DNA of 64,000 nucleotides. It comes from Glaciecola sp. GTDB taxonomy: Bacteria > Pseudomonadota > Gammaproteobacteria > Enterobacterales > Alteromonadaceae. Positions 52,855 through 62,821 of this stretch are shown here, one piece after another. Position 1 is the first letter of the stretch. Every line of letters begins with the position of its first letter. The DNA lies in assembly GCA_029246415.1 (NCBI GenBank), contig JAQWNF010000023.1, forward strand, positions 186,001-250,000. The letters run 5' to 3'. The position numbers and the translations under genes are program-made. The notes under the pieces are model-generated. The model was not told the DNA's origin, ran no database searches, and saw nothing but the letters and a program-made list of their open reading frames with translations.

Positions 52855-52880
52855 AAAAAAGCCCCTGTAAAAACAGAGGC
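52855..52880 (-). terminator. Terminator of the intact tRNA-Ser gene
   Basis: GCCCCTG (52861-52867) pairs with CAGAGGC (52874-52880) with one G-U pair; on the minus strand six T follow (52860-52855). It ends 15 bases from the tRNA 3' end. Confidence 0.75.
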
Positions 52881-52894
52881 TTACCTATAATGTA

Positions 52895-52984
52895 TGGCGG
52901 AGAGAGAGGGATTCGAACCCTCGTTAGGTTTAACCCTAAACACACTTTCCAGGCGTGCGCCTTCAGCCACTCAGCCACCTCTCC
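52895..52984 (-). tRNA. tRNA-Ser(GGA)
   Basis: Read on the minus strand, 90 bases with CCA encoded. The acceptor stem GGAGAGG pairs with TCTCTCC, the anticodon stem CACGC/GTGTG encloses the loop CTGGAAA (anticodon GGA), and there is a long serine-type variable arm (TAGGGTTAAACCTA) and the T arm GAGGGTTCGAATCCCTC. It is the only intact copy; partial copies lie at 48821, 51023, 52600 and 53001. Confidence 0.93.
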
Positions 52985-53000
52985 AAATTTTTTACTTACT

Positions 53001-53089
53001 GATTCGAACCCTCGTTAGGTTTAACCCTAAACACACTTTCTAGGTGTGTGTCCTGCGGGTGCTAAGCTCAGTCCACTCAGCATCTCTGC
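53001..53089 (-). pseudogene. Degenerate tRNA-Ser-like sequence (AGA loop)
   Basis: On the minus strand it starts GCAGAGATGCTGAG and has a perfect anticodon stem CACAC/GTGTG with loop CTAGAAA, the variable arm and part of the T arm, but its 3' acceptor strand is replaced by unrelated AT-rich bases and the D-arm side carries extra sequence. It cannot form a normal acceptor stem, so I call it a pseudo-tRNA. It lies 16 bases upstream of the intact tRNA-Ser. Confidence 0.7.
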
Positions 53090-53203
53090 AAATTCTTTGT
53101 AAATCAATCTTGTTGATTGCGGCGCGTATAGTAGAAAAACACGCCGTAAATAACAAGGGATTTATAAAATAATTGTGTTATTCAGCCACTTTTTAACCAA
53201 AAC

Positions 53204-53239
53204 GAGGTCAAAAAGCTGTAAAACACAGTTTTCTACCTC
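53204..53239 (-). terminator. Terminator-like hairpin below nadA
   Basis: GAGGT (53204-53208) and ACCTC (53235-53239) are outer arms; the inner part contains A-rich and T-rich arms around ACTGT/ACAG. On the minus strand CGTTTTGG follows. It lies five bases past the nadA stop. Confidence 0.45.
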
Positions 53240-53243
53240 AGTA

Positions 53244-54302
53244 TTATGCGTTCGTCGACGCATTTGCACGCAATTGCGCAGAAAAATCTAACATACGGTT
53301 AAGCGAAACTAACGCCCCTGTGCGCGTCTGTTCGTCAACTTCAATATCGTGTCCATTACCATCAGATAACGCCGCATAAATCGATTCAAGGCCATTCATT
53401 GCCATCCAAGGACAATGCGCGCAACTTTTACAGGTTGCACCATTACCACCGGTCGGTGCTTCAAGTAATTCTTTGTCTGGGACTTGTTGCTGCATTTTAT
53501 AAAAAATACCGCGATCTGTGGCAACAATAAGCTGTTTGTTAGGTAATGTGCGTGCTGCTGCGATTAACTGTGACGTACTCCCCACAGCGTCAGCTAGATC
53601 TACGACACTCGCTGGTGATTCAGGATGAACCAAAATAGCCGCATCAGGATAAACGTTTTTAAGATCAAGTAACGCCTTACTTGAAAACTCATCATGAACA
53701 ATACATTCACCTTGCCACATCAACATGTCTGCACCCGTTTCTTTGGCAATATAATTACCAAGGTGACGATCCGGTCCCCAAATAATCTTATGCCCTTCAC
53801 TATCAAGGTGTTCCACAATCTCCAAAGCAATAGATGATGTCACGATCCAATCTGCACGGGCTTTAACAGCTGCAGATGTATTAGCGTAGACTACTACTGT
53901 GTGATCGGGGTGAGCATCACAAAACGCACTAAACTCTTTCTCAGGGCACCCTAGATCTAATGAACAGGTCGCTTCTAACGTTGGCATTAAGACGGTCTTT
54001 TCTGGAGAAAGAATTTTTGCGGTTTCGCCCATGAAACGCACACCAGCAACAATTAACGTTTCCGCTTCGGCATCTCGCCCAAATCGGGCCATTTCTAACG
54101 AATCAGATACACAACCACCGGTTTCTTCAGCTAGTGCCTGAATAATTGGATCAGTATAATAATGAGCAATCAACGTCGCATTATTTGCGACTAACAAACG
54201 CTTAATTTCTTGTGTTAAAAATTCACTGCGCTCAGCAGATAAAATAGCTGGCTTTTCAGGAAACGGATAATCAATCGGAGCTACGCGTAATGCTTGTGTC
54301 AT
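53244..54302 (-). CDS. nadA: Quinolinate synthase A
   Basis: A 352-residue iron-sulfur enzyme. It has [51 protein letters not shown] (cluster Cys), [10 protein letters not shown], and [13 protein letters not shown] (cluster Cys). It condenses iminoaspartate with dihydroxyacetone phosphate to quinolinate, for NAD synthesis. Its position next to tRNA-Lys and tol-pal is the E. coli-like order. Confidence 0.96.
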   Translation of the reverse strand: MTQALRVAPIDYPFPEKPAILSAERSEFLTQEIKRLLVANNATLIAHYYTDPIIQALAEETGGCVSDSLEMARFGRDAEAETLIVAGVRFMGETAKILSPEKTVLMPTLEATCSLDLGCPEKEFSAFCDAHPDHTVVVYANTSAAVKARADWIVTSSIALEIVEHLDSEGHKIIWGPDRHLGNYIAKETGADMLMWQGECIVHDEFSSKALLDLKNVYPDAAILVHPESPASVVDLADAVGSTSQLIAAARTLPNKQLIVATDRGIFYKMQQQVPDKELLEAPTGGNGATCKSCAHCPWMAMNGLESIYAALSDGNGHDIEVDEQTRTGALVSLNRMLDFSAQLRANASTNA

Positions 54303-54412
54303 AGTGGTAATGAAGGCTTAATAAGTGATAATGAGATTATACTACTAGCGTGAACTAAATAACAATTATAGAGGGGATAAAATAGATGTTGAGTCTTGCT
54401 TGATGAAATAGA

Positions 54413-54488
54413 TGGTGGGTCGTGCTGGATTCGAACCAGCGACCAATTGATTAAAAGTCAACTGCTCTACCAACTGAGCTAACGACCC
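54413..54488 (-). tRNA. tRNA-Lys(TTT)
   Basis: 76 bases with CCA on the minus strand. Acceptor GGGTCGT/ACGACCC, D arm AGCTCAGTTGGTAGAGC, anticodon loop CTTTTAA, T arm CTGGTTCGAATCCAG. Copy 2 follows at 54531 and differs at one D-arm base. Confidence 0.96.
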
Positions 54489-54530
54489 ATCTATTGTACT
54501 TTAGAAGCGATACTGCATAATTGAAGAAAA

Positions 54531-54606
54531 TGGTGGGTCGTGCTGGATTCGAACCAGCGACCAATTGATTAAAAGTCAACTGCTCTACCAGCTGAGCTAA
54601 CGACCC
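54531..54606 (-). tRNA. tRNA-Lys(TTT), second copy
   Basis: 76 bases with CCA on the minus strand, nearly identical to the copy at 54413 (AGCTGG in place of AGTTGG in the D loop). This copy is read first. The spacer is 42 bases without a terminator, so the two are probably one transcript. Confidence 0.96.
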
Positions 54607-54757
54607 TAATCTTCAATCTGTTACCATGCTTGGTGACAGGGCGCATATAATACTTAATTATCAGGGTTAATCAACCCTATTTTTGAAATTTATTTAAAAA
54701 AACAAATTTCGATGAATAAACGTGCTGAAATGAGTGTTTTTAGCACTATATTGAAAT

Positions 54758-54794
54758 TTAAAAAGAAAGAACCTGCTGAAAATTACAGCAGGTT
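54758..54794 (-). terminator. Terminator of the tol-pal operon
   Basis: Arms AACCTGCTG (on the minus strand, 54794-54786) and CAGCAGGTT (54778-54770) with a 7-base loop are followed by CTTTCTTTTT. The hairpin includes the last codons of cpoB. Confidence 0.85.
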
Positions 54795-55637
54795 AATTTG
54801 CTCTTGAGCAAGCTTAGCTGAAGTAGTATTGGCATGGTTTGCAACCACACTTTCAAAATACTCGCGTGCTTTAGCTCTATCACTTAAATTTTTAGCAATA
54901 ATGCCAAGTTTAAGTGTTGCATCAGGTACCTTGCTAGAACTTGGATATTGAGTGTACAAAGTGCCAAATTGATTGCGCGCTTGTTCCCAATTTTGTTCAT
55001 TGTAAAAAATTTGCCCTAACCAATAATGCGCATTTGATTTAAATTTCGATTGTGGATAGGTTTTTACAAACTCTTGTAAGGCTGGAATTGCTGCTTTAGT
55101 ATCACGCTGTTTGAGGATCAAATCCACCGCCGCTTTATAATCCACTTCGTCGTTACCCGAGGACACTTCAGGGGTGCTTGGTGAAGGACGGACAATGGTA
55201 GAGGCAGCCGTATTTGTCGTCTCAGCAGGTGATGACGACGCTACCGCATTTGGCTCAGTAGTGCGTCCTGTCACCAAAGAGCGTTTCGTCAACTCTGCAT
55301 TAGATAGTTCTGATGCTTCTTGTAACTGTTGTGATTGAATATCAAACGCAAGCAAGAGCTCACGCTGACGTTGCAAGATCTTCTCAATTTGATAATTTTG
55401 CTCTTCAATACGACCACGTATTTCACTAATCTCAGATTGCATTCCATCAATCTGGTCTTGAACTCGTTGTTGATTGCGGGTACGTGAATTGACGACTCGC
55501 TCGAGGTTAGCTAATTTTTCTGCAACACTTTCGTTACTCAAATTATACACAGGCGCTTGCGCGGCCTGTGCAGTCGATATCAACAACAAAGAAGCACCTA
55601 CCATGGCGCAACTCAATGATTTCGTAAAAGTTTTCAT
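54783..55637 (-). CDS. cpoB: Cell division coordinator CpoB (YbgF)
   Basis: A 284-residue periplasmic protein with a signal peptide (LSCAMVGASLLLISTAQA), a coiled coil (about 40-105: RVQDQIDGMQSEISEIRG), a Ser/Thr/Pro linker and three TPR repeats (DYKAAVDLILKQRDTKAAI, AHYWLGQIFYNEQNW, TLKLGIIAKNLSDRAKA). It links Tol-Pal and peptidoglycan synthesis at division. It is last in the operon, 2 bp after pal. Confidence 0.94.
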   Translation of the reverse strand: MKTFTKSLSCAMVGASLLLISTAQAAQAPVYNLSNESVAEKLANLERVVNSRTRNQQRVQDQIDGMQSEISEIRGRIEEQNYQIEKILQRQRELLLAFDIQSQQLQEASELSNAELTKRSLVTGRTTEPNAVASSSPAETTNTAASTIVRPSPSTPEVSSGNDEVDYKAAVDLILKQRDTKAAIPALQEFVKTYPQSKFKSNAHYWLGQIFYNEQNWEQARNQFGTLYTQYPSSSKVPDATLKLGIIAKNLSDRAKAREYFESVVANHANTTSAKLAQEQINLL

Positions 55638-55639
55638 AA

Positions 55640-56206
55640 TTATTTATAAACCACCACTGCACGTCTGCTTTGTGCAAATGCGTATTCAGAAGTACCGGCT
55701 ACTGCTGGCTTTTCTTCGCCAAAAGAAACAACTGAAATTTGCGATGCAGACACACCAGCATTTAATAAGTAAGTTTCAACAGCCTGGGCACGACGCTCAC
55801 CTAGGGCAATATTGTACTCAGGTGTACCACGACTATCGGTATGCCCTTCTATAACGACCGTTTGTGCAGAATTCTTAACTAAAAATGACGCATGTTGATC
55901 TAATACGCTATAAAAATCAGACTTAATCGTTGAACGGTCAAAATCAAAATAGATAGTTTGCATAGACACTAAAGAATCACGTTCTTGTTGTGCCATCTCT
56001 TGAGCTTGTTGTAAGCGCTGTGCAGCTTCCATACGAACTTGTTCTTGATTAGCTTGTTGAGCCGCTTGTTGTGCTGCGGCTTGTTCTGCTGCTACACGGT
56101 TACGTTCTGCTGCAAGTTCTGCTTCAGATGGACCTGAAGAACATGCCATTAATGTCATTACAGGCACAGCAATTAGTAAAGAACGAAGTGAAGTAGTAGT
56201 TTTCAT
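55640..56206 (-). CDS. pal: Peptidoglycan-associated lipoprotein Pal
   Basis: A 188-residue outer-membrane lipoprotein. The signal ends in the lipobox LMAC, and then a long Ala/Gln/Glu-rich stretch (about 25-80) precedes the OmpA-like peptidoglycan-binding domain (YFDFDRSTIKSDFY, VIEGHTDSRGTPEYNIALG, RRAQAVETYLL). The Gln-rich stretch is longer than in E. coli Pal and predicted helical. Confidence 0.95.
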   Translation of the reverse strand: MKTTTSLRSLLIAVPVMTLMACSSGPSEAELAAERNRVAAEQAAAQQAAQQANQEQVRMEAAQRLQQAQEMAQQERDSLVSMQTIYFDFDRSTIKSDFYSVLDQHASFLVKNSAQTVVIEGHTDSRGTPEYNIALGERRAQAVETYLLNAGVSASQISVVSFGEEKPAVAGTSEYAFAQSRRAVVVYK

Positions 56207-56234
56207 GAATTTTCCTTGTTATAAAAAGTATGTC

Positions 56235-57602
56235 TTAACGTAAAAATGGTGACCAGCTAGGCGCTTTAATCTGCCCTGCAACACCTGGTAATCTAGCCTT
56301 AAATCGACCATCAAGAGATACTAATGATAACACTTGCGTCCCTTCATGGAGTGTACTGTATATAATCATACTGCCATTCGGTGCGATGCTAGGCGACTCA
56401 TCCAAAAAGGTCGTCGTTAATACTTGCAGCGCGCCGTCAGCTAAATTTTGTCGTGCGATGTGGTAGTTGCCGTTGGTGCGGTTTACTATCACTAATTCAG
56501 AACCATCAGGAGTAATAGTACCACCGAGATTCATATCGCCTTCAAAAGTTAAGCGTTTTATCCGCTTATTACCTAAATTTACTCTATAAATCTGAGGTTT
56601 ACCACCCCTCTCTGAACTAAATATCAATTCTTTTCCGTTTGGAGCCCATGCAGGCTCGGTATCAATGGCTCGGTGACGAGTAATTCGAGTGAGTTTGCGT
56701 GTAGCAATTTCCATCACATAAATATCTGGGTTACCGTCTTTGGATAACACCATCGCGATTTGTTTACCGTCGGGAGAAAAACGTGGCGCACCGTTGATAC
56801 CAGGGAAATCAGTCAGCTTAATCCGACTCATTGTGTAAATATCTTGAATAAATATCTGTGGCTTACCACTTTCAAACGACACATAAGCTAACTTGTTACC
56901 ATCAGGTGACCAAGATGGCGACATCAATGGCTCTTTAGATGATAATAATGCTAGTTCGTTTTCACCATCATAATCTGCAATAACTAATTGATAAGGACGC
57001 TCAACCGTTTTGGTATCACGCACTACCACGTATGCAATACGGGTTAAAAAAGCCCCTTTTTGTCCCGTTAATTTTTCATACACGATATCAGAAATACGGT
57101 GTGCAAATTGACGGAAATTTTGTCCTGTCACCGTTAAGGTTCGACCGGCGATTAATTGTGACTGACCGGCAACTAATTGACCATTTTGCAACACAGGTGT
57201 GGCATCGGCTAATTGACTACCGGCCAAGGTATCTATCAATTGAAAATCGATTTGATAGCGTTCATTACCCAGATCTTTAACTTTACCCACAACAATGGTG
57301 TTGATCCCTTTATCCACCCATTGCTGATAGTTAACTGCACTGATATCACGCGGAAATTGTGGCATTTTGGCCATCGTCATTGGATTAAAACGTCCACTGC
57401 GGCGCAAATCGTGGTTAATCACATCAGAAATTGTACCAGGCAACACGCCCTCGCCTTCCCAACCGAATGGCACGACTGCAATAGGCGTCGCATTATCAAC
57501 CCCTTCAGTAATAACAATATTTAACTGTGCATTCGCACTGTTAGTGACGCTCATCACTAGGTAAGCAAAAAAGACGATACTCGATACTAATATTTTTTTC
57601 AT
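56235..57602 (-). CDS. tolB: Tol-Pal system protein TolB
   Basis: A 455-residue periplasmic protein with a signal peptide, an N-terminal alpha/beta domain ([13 protein letters not shown]) and a C-terminal six-bladed beta-propeller with the repeat pattern [54 protein letters not shown]. It binds Pal and TolA. Its start overlaps the tolA stop by 4 bp. Confidence 0.96.
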   Translation of the reverse strand: MKKILVSSIVFFAYLVMSVTNSANAQLNIVITEGVDNATPIAVVPFGWEGEGVLPGTISDVINHDLRRSGRFNPMTMAKMPQFPRDISAVNYQQWVDKGINTIVVGKVKDLGNERYQIDFQLIDTLAGSQLADATPVLQNGQLVAGQSQLIAGRTLTVTGQNFRQFAHRISDIVYEKLTGQKGAFLTRIAYVVVRDTKTVERPYQLVIADYDGENELALLSSKEPLMSPSWSPDGNKLAYVSFESGKPQIFIQDIYTMSRIKLTDFPGINGAPRFSPDGKQIAMVLSKDGNPDIYVMEIATRKLTRITRHRAIDTEPAWAPNGKELIFSSERGGKPQIYRVNLGNKRIKRLTFEGDMNLGGTITPDGSELVIVNRTNGNYHIARQNLADGALQVLTTTFLDESPSIAPNGSMIIYSTLHEGTQVLSLVSLDGRFKARLPGVAGQIKAPSWSPFLR

Positions 57603-58456
57603 TGTTCAACCGTTAAATTAATGTCTCGTAATTGGGCAAATACTTTAGGATCACGCGAAACCGGCAATTGCGAAGGTTTATATACGGCGCTGATCGCTGC
57701 CCGACATAATGCCTCATCACCTGCTATCTTGTCCACTTTCAGTACCACCCCACCAATCCCTAAGCGAATGTTTAATTGACATTTTTTCCCTTTAAATGCC
57801 TCATTCGTAATTAAATTGCGCTGAATAGTAGATTTGATTAATACACTATATCGCTGTTTTTCTGACATTACCCGCTGTGTTTCTTGTGCTTCAATTTGAT
57901 CTTGCTCTGCTGCGAGTTGCTCTTCTAACTCGCGCTGCTGTTTATCTCGTTTAGCTTGGGCTTCAGCATCACGCTTTAATTTTTCAATACGTTCAGCTTC
58001 ATCTTTTTTAGCTTGTGCTGCTTTTTTGGCTATTTCTTCTTGGGCTTTGCGTTCCAGTTCACGTTGCTCTCGCTTAGCCTGCTCCTGCTGTTGTTTTTTC
58101 TCAGCAGCTCGTTTATCCGCTGCACGCTTTTGTGCAACCCGTTTAGCTTCAGCTTCACGCTTTTTGCGTTCGGCCGCAGCTTTTCTTTTAGCAGCATCAC
58201 GCTGTTCACGTAGTTTTTGTTGTTCACGTGCACGCGCTTCATCGAATTTGGCTTGAGTAACGGTCGGATCAATAAAGGTCGCATTAATTACCGGTACTTG
58301 TTCCGTTAACGGTGTCATATCCATTGTTAATTGTTGCGGTGGCGTAATACTAACGCTTAGCACTAAGCCTACCAACAATAAGGCATGAAATGTTATTGAA
58401 AGGGCAAACTCTGATTCAACAAAGCGTCGCCATAACGTGAGCAGCAATATATTCAT
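57599..58456 (-). CDS. tolA: Tol-Pal system protein TolA
   Basis: A 285-residue inner-membrane protein with one N-terminal span ([20 protein letters not shown]), a long Ala/Lys/Glu/Arg-rich helix (about 70-200), and a C-terminal domain ([47 protein letters not shown]). It is shorter than E. coli TolA, mostly in the helix. It conveys energy from TolQR to Pal. Confidence 0.93.
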   Translation of the reverse strand: MNILLLTLWRRFVESEFALSITFHALLLVGLVLSVSITPPQQLTMDMTPLTEQVPVINATFIDPTVTQAKFDEARAREQQKLREQRDAAKRKAAAERKKREAEAKRVAQKRAADKRAAEKKQQQEQAKREQRELERKAQEEIAKKAAQAKKDEAERIEKLKRDAEAQAKRDKQQRELEEQLAAEQDQIEAQETQRVMSEKQRYSVLIKSTIQRNLITNEAFKGKKCQLNIRLGIGGVVLKVDKIAGDEALCRAAISAVYKPSQLPVSRDPKVFAQLRDINLTVEQ

Positions 58457-58458
58457 TG

Positions 58459-58902
58459 TTATGATTTAGGCTCGGCAGAAGGCTCGGCAGAAGGCTCGGT
58501 CATTAATCCGACCGACGGCACACCTGCGTTTTGCAATATCACCATCAGCTGAATAATTTGATCATAAGACACCGCACCATCAGCTTTTATAACAACTGGG
58601 CGCGTTGGGTTATTTTGTATTTCTGCTGTCACTAACGCTTGAATATCAGGACGCGTTAACGCCTGTTTAGGTGTGTCACCAATATTCAGGTAATACAAAC
58701 CGCTCTTGTCCATTGACGCAATGAGTGGAGGGATCTCTTCTTGTTCAATCGGCTGCGCGTCGGCTTGTGGCAGGTCTACTTTTACCCCTTGCGTCACCAA
58801 AGGCGCAGTCACCATAAAAATAATCAACAGCACTAGCATTACATCAATATAAGGAACAACATTGATTTCGGAAACAGGCTTACGTCTTTTACGTTGATAC
58901 AT
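58459..58902 (-). CDS. tolR: Tol-Pal system protein TolR
   Basis: A 147-residue ExbD/TolR protein with one span containing the proton-path Asp (VVPYIDVMLVLLIIFMVTAP) and a periplasmic domain. Its tail is made of repeated SAEP units coded by a 12-bp tandem repeat at 58469-58499, which is unusual. It works with TolQ as the proton-driven motor. Confidence 0.95.
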   Translation of the reverse strand: MYQRKRRKPVSEINVVPYIDVMLVLLIIFMVTAPLVTQGVKVDLPQADAQPIEQEEIPPLIASMDKSGLYYLNIGDTPKQALTRPDIQALVTAEIQNNPTRPVVIKADGAVSYDQIIQLMVILQNAGVPSVGLMTEPSAEPSAEPKS

Positions 58903-58904
58903 AC

Positions 58905-59582
58905 TTAAGACTCTTTTGTAATCGCTTGACGTTGCAATATCGCTGCAAACTCTTCCATAAAGTTGATATAGCCATTTTCAATTTTTTCGACTTGATTACT
59001 AAATCGATTGTATGCAATCACGGCTGGGATAGCAGCGAATAAGCCTATTGCAGTGGCGATTAGCGCTTCTGCAATACCTGGAGCAACCATTGCCAACGTA
59101 GCCTGTTGTACTTGCCCTAACGCAATAAACGCATTCATGATGCCCCATACAGTGCCAAACAATCCAATATACGGAGAAATCGACCCCACCGTTGCTAGAA
59201 ACGGTAATTTAGATTCCAACGTATCGACTTCACGCGACAAGGCCACGCGCATTGCACGGCTACTTCCTTCTACGACAATATCACCTTGCGCTTCTGATTT
59301 GCGCAAACGAACAAACTCGCGAAAACCGGCAACAAATATACTGTGAATACCACTCACTCTCGCTTGAGCACTGAGCTCTTGAAACAGTTTGTTTAAATCC
59401 GTTCCTGACCAAAACTGCTCTTCAAACTGCACTAACGTCGCTTTAGCGGAATTAAGTGCTCGTGTACGTTGAACAATAAATGCCCAAGATACAATCGAAG
59501 CGGCGAGTAATAGTATCATGACCAATTTAACAACTAAACTTGCTTGTAAAAACAAGCCAATAAATGACATATCATGCGACAC
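58905..59582 (-). CDS. tolQ: Tol-Pal system protein TolQ
   Basis: A 225-residue MotA/TolQ/ExbB protein with three spans ([60 protein letters not shown]). The GTG at 59582 has AAGGA eight bases upstream and overlaps ybgC by 11 bp. An ATG at 59570, one base after the ybgC stop, would also work but has no close ribosome site. Confidence 0.95.
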   Translation of the reverse strand: MSHDMSFIGLFLQASLVVKLVMILLLAASIVSWAFIVQRTRALNSAKATLVQFEEQFWSGTDLNKLFQELSAQARVSGIHSIFVAGFREFVRLRKSEAQGDIVVEGSSRAMRVALSREVDTLESKLPFLATVGSISPYIGLFGTVWGIMNAFIALGQVQQATLAMVAPGIAEALIATAIGLFAAIPAVIAYNRFSNQVEKIENGYINFMEEFAAILQRQAITKES

Positions 59583-59982
59583 GTAGGCATTCCTTATATA
59601 TATCTTTGGGGATAGCGCAGGGCTTCATCTGTGCAAGTTTGACGCACGCTACCTGAATCGTAGCTGAAACTAAGACACTATCTTGTTTTTTAATAGTTTG
59701 TGTAAAGACCATTGAGGCTTTTTTTAGTTCACTCAAGTTACTATAAACGGTGATTTCATCATCAAACTGCGCAGGGATATGATAATGCATATCAACATGA
59801 CGCACGACAAACGCAATATCATGTTCAAGCAAAGCGTGTTGAGAAAACCCTAATGAACGCAGCCACTCGGTTCGGGCACGTTCAAAAAATTTTAAGTAGT
59901 TTGCATAATATACAATACCACCGGCATCCGTATCTTCGTAATATATACGAATTGGCAGGGTATTCAATGACAAATCATCCAT
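59572..59982 (-). CDS. ybgC: Acyl-CoA thioesterase YbgC
   Basis: A 136-residue hot-dog-fold thioesterase with [20 protein letters not shown], whose Asp is catalytic, and [14 protein letters not shown]. It heads the tol-pal operon as in many gammaproteobacteria and may act on acyl-ACP or acyl-CoA in phospholipid metabolism. Confidence 0.94.
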   Translation of the reverse strand: MDDLSLNTLPIRIYYEDTDAGGIVYYANYLKFFERARTEWLRSLGFSQHALLEHDIAFVVRHVDMHYHIPAQFDDEITVYSNLSELKKASMVFTQTIKKQDSVLVSATIQVACVKLAQMKPCAIPKDIYKECLRVA

Positions 59983-60108
59983 TAGAAAAACTAATCCTAT
60001 ATGTACAAATTAATTCAATTGAACAAATTGGCAATCACAGTAAAATACGCTACATAGATTGAGTGTTTGTTCAATTTGTATTCCTTTTAGTAGTTATTAT
60101 ATAACTTT

Positions 60109-61137
60109 TTAGCCCACTTCATTGTGGGCTTTTTTTGGCTGAAAGCCCAAGTGTTCATAAGCTCTTGCGGATGCAATACGTCCACGTGGCGTGCGTTGCA
60201 AGAAACCTTGTTGGATCAAAAACGGTTCAATCACATCTTCAATCGTTTCTTTTTCTTCGCCAATCGCTGCCGCCAAATTATCTAATCCAACCGGTCCGCC
60301 ATCAAACTTATCAATAATCGCATCGAGTAATTTTCGATCCATAAAGTCAAATCCGACTTTATCCACATCTAACATATCTAATGCTAAACCGGCGATATTT
60401 TCATCAACACGACCATCCGACTTGATTTCTGCATAATCTCTAACTCGGCGTAATAGTCGATTAGCGATACGCGGTGTGCCACGTGCACGTTTAGCTATCT
60501 CTAATGCACCTTCTTCAACCATTTCGACATTTAGATATTTCGCTGAACGCATAATAATATCGGTTAAATCCGTAATATTATAAAACTCTAAACGTTGTAC
60601 TATGCCAAAGCGATCGCGTAATGGCGATGTCAGCGAGCCCGCACGGGTTGTGGCTCCAACCAAAGTAAATGGGGCTAAATCAAGTTTAATTGAACGCGCA
60701 GCGGGTCCTTCACCAATCATAATATCGATTTGGTAATCTTCCATCGCAGGATACAGGACTTCCTCTACAACAGGGCTTAAACGATGAATTTCATCAATAA
60801 ACAAGACATCGTTTTCTTCTAAATTGGTTAACAGTGCAGCGAGATCTCCGGCTTTTTCTAATACCGGGCCAGATGTCGTTTTGATGTTTACATCCATCTC
60901 GTTAGCAATGATATTGGCTAATGTTGTTTTACCGAGTCCAGGTGGACCAAAAATCAATACATGATCAAGGGCATCTTTACGCTTACGCGCCGCCTCGATA
61001 AAAATCGACATCTGCTCACAGACCGTATCCTGTCCTGTATAATCAGCTAATGTTTTGGGACGAATGGCACGGTCAACCGCTTCATCATCACGACTACCTG
61101 TGGCTTGGATCAAACGATCTTCTTCAATCATACACAC
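60109..61137 (-). CDS. ruvB: Holliday junction branch migration ATPase RuvB
   Basis: A 342-residue AAA+ motor. It has [12 protein letters not shown], Walker [14 protein letters not shown], Walker [13 protein letters not shown], sensor 1 [20 protein letters not shown] and a winged-helix C-terminus ([20 protein letters not shown]). It drives branch migration with RuvA. Its first codon is ATG at 61137; it follows ruvA by 32 bp. Confidence 0.97.
   Translation of the reverse strand: MCMIEEDRLIQATGSRDDEAVDRAIRPKTLADYTGQDTVCEQMSIFIEAARKRKDALDHVLIFGPPGLGKTTLANIIANEMDVNIKTTSGPVLEKAGDLAALLTNLEENDVLFIDEIHRLSPVVEEVLYPAMEDYQIDIMIGEGPAARSIKLDLAPFTLVGATTRAGSLTSPLRDRFGIVQRLEFYNITDLTDIIMRSAKYLNVEMVEEGALEIAKRARGTPRIANRLLRRVRDYAEIKSDGRVDENIAGLALDMLDVDKVGFDFMDRKLLDAIIDKFDGGPVGLDNLAAAIGEEKETIEDVIEPFLIQQGFLQRTPRGRIASARAYEHLGFQPKKAHNEVG
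60111..60137 (+). terminator. Plus-strand intrinsic terminator inside the ruvB 3' end
   Basis: AGCCCAC-TTCATT-GTGGGCT followed by seven T reads as a terminator on the plus strand. On the minus strand, where ruvB is read, it is followed by A, so it does not terminate ruvB. No plus-strand gene ends here. Confidence 0.6.
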
Positions 61138-61169
61138 TCTTATTATTTATCAATGGCCATTTTACGACA

Positions 61170-61796
61170 CTATACCATAGCTCTCAGGGCTTCACGGATC
61201 AGTTGTTCACTGGTCATATCATCTTGATAAACCGACTGAATAATCTTACTGGCAACGGGCGGCTTATACCCTAGCGCGACTAAGGCACTTAACGCTTCTT
61301 CACGGGTATCATTCGTTTGCACAAACATACTACCTTGTTCTGCCGAGGCGGAAACAGGCAAACTCATTGCCGCACCTGGATTACTTAAGGTTAATTTAGC
61401 TAATCGGTCTTTAAGTTCTACTACTAAGCGCTCAGCTGTTTTTTTACCGACACCAGGTATTTTTACTAATGAGGTGACATCTTCATAACCGACCGCTCGG
61501 ATCAAATCTTGGACACTCATGCCTGAAAGGATTGTAATCGCAAGTTTAGGTCCTACACCATTAGCCTTGATCAATTCTCGAAAAACTAAGCGTTCTTGTT
61601 TTTCAATAAAACCAAACAATAATTGTGCATCTTCTCTAACTACAAAATGAGTAAATACCGTGACCGTTTCACCTTCAGCCGGTAAACCATAAATACTATG
61701 CATCGACATACTGATTTCATAACCCACTCCACCGGCTTGGATCATGATCTCAGGGGGTTGTTTTGCTAATAACGTACCGGTAATTAATCCAATCAT
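61170..61796 (-). CDS. ruvA: Holliday junction DNA helicase subunit RuvA
   Basis: A 208-residue protein. Domain I starts MIGLITGTLLAKQPPEI, helix-hairpin-helix domain II has ANGVGPKLAITILSGM and IPGVGKKTAERLVVEL, and the C-terminal domain III that regulates RuvB has EALSALVALGYKPPVA. ATG 61796 is the canonical MIG start; the frame is open for 44 codons upstream but that part is not RuvA-like. Confidence 0.96.
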   Translation of the reverse strand: MIGLITGTLLAKQPPEIMIQAGGVGYEISMSMHSIYGLPAEGETVTVFTHFVVREDAQLLFGFIEKQERLVFRELIKANGVGPKLAITILSGMSVQDLIRAVGYEDVTSLVKIPGVGKKTAERLVVELKDRLAKLTLSNPGAAMSLPVSASAEQGSMFVQTNDTREEALSALVALGYKPPVASKIIQSVYQDDMTSEQLIREALRAMV

Positions 61797-61849
61797 AATG
61801 CTCTCATTAATGCTTATTGTGTTAGTTATAATGCTGCTTGTATTTTTGT

Positions 61850-62368
61850 CTAACGTAATCGTCCACGTGCAATACGGGTGACTTTGCCAGCCATTGCCAC
61901 TAAGTTTTGGCGTGTGTGGCCATGACACAAGGCAACGGCTAAAGCATCAGCGGCATCGGCTTGTGGTGTACCAGGGAGTTTCAATAAATACTTAACCATG
62001 TGTTGAACTTGGGTTTTATCTGCGCCCCCATTGCCCACCACTGATTGTTTAATTTGTCTTGCAGCGTACTCGCTCACAGGCAAATCAAATTGTGTGGCGG
62101 CGACGATTGCTGCACCTCTGGCTTGGCCCAGTTTTAATGCTGAATCTGGGTTTTTAGCCATAAACACTTGTTCAATGGCAAATTCTTTTGGTTGGTATTG
62201 AGAGATGATTTCACCCACCCCTTGAAATACTTGTTGTAAGCGCCCCGCTAGTTCATCCCCTGATAAACGAATGCAACCACTTGCGACGTATGTAAATTTA
62301 TTACCGGTTTGTTCAATCACCCCGTACCCGGTGATCCTTGAACCAGGATCTATCCCTAACAAAATCAT
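61850..62368 (-). CDS. ruvC: Holliday junction resolvase RuvC
   Basis: A 172-residue endonuclease with the four acidic residues of the family in [27 protein letters not shown], and [12 protein letters not shown]. It cuts junctions moved by RuvAB. Its start overlaps the nudB stop by 4 bp. YebC, often found between nudB and ruvC in E. coli relatives, is absent. Confidence 0.97.
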   Translation of the reverse strand: MILLGIDPGSRITGYGVIEQTGNKFTYVASGCIRLSGDELAGRLQQVFQGVGEIISQYQPKEFAIEQVFMAKNPDSALKLGQARGAAIVAATQFDLPVSEYAARQIKQSVVGNGGADKTQVQHMVKYLLKLPGTPQADAADALAVALCHGHTRQNLVAMAGKVTRIARGRLR

Positions 62369-62814
62369 ACGTTATCTACCTGATCAGGCACAAATTGCGC
62401 GATTGCTTGGGCATTTGTTTCAGACCACACCTTTGCTATTGCTGATGCTTTGGGCAGCCACATATGGTCGGTATGTTCAGTTAAGGTGATTGGGTGTTGT
62501 GAGTCAACTTGCACACAAAAAACATGCTCAAAGTTAAACTTAGTTCCTTCAGGATAGCGGTACAACCACTTTTCACGGATTGCGAATTGATTGACTTGAT
62601 GACAATTTTGAATGACGTGTCGATGGGGCGCTAACACTAAGCCGGTTTCTTCAGCGACTTCGCGATAAGCCGTTTCAATCGGTTGTTCATGGACTTCAAT
62701 CGTCCCAGTTACCGATTGCCAAAACTCAGCATCATCGTCGCGTTGCATGACCAGCACATGATGATGCTGGTCATATATCACAACTAATACAGACTCGGGT
62801 CGTTTTAGCGACAT
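62365..62814 (-). CDS. nudB: Dihydroneopterin triphosphate diphosphatase NudB
   Basis: A 149-residue Nudix hydrolase with the box [20 protein letters not shown] followed by TGL. It hydrolyses dihydroneopterin triphosphate in folate synthesis. It sits 7 bp after aspS, the usual neighbour in gammaproteobacteria. Confidence 0.93.
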   Translation of the reverse strand: MSLKRPESVLVVIYDQHHHVLVMQRDDDAEFWQSVTGTIEVHEQPIETAYREVAEETGLVLAPHRHVIQNCHQVNQFAIREKWLYRYPEGTKFNFEHVFCVQVDSQHPITLTEHTDHMWLPKASAIAKVWSETNAQAIAQFVPDQVDNV

Positions 62815-62821
62815 TGGGGCC

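Noticed and set aside
52769-52978. A 69-codon minus-strand frame
   Set aside because: It reads through the intact tRNA-Ser gene; its protein is the familiar false product of translated tRNA-Ser.
45039-53089. Prophage or complete insertion sequence in the accessory part
   Set aside because: No transposase, integrase or phage structural gene is visible; only tRNA scars and repeats.
48821-53089. CRISPR array suggested by repeated motifs
   Set aside because: The repeats are tRNA-Ser pieces of unequal length and spacing, without spacers or cas genes.
58013-58284. Open frames on both strands within tolA
   Set aside because: They are produced by the Ala/Lys/Glu-rich codons of the TolA helix and have low complexity.
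60111-60137. Terminator of ruvB
   Set aside because: The T-run lies on the plus strand; on the ruvB strand the hairpin is followed by A.
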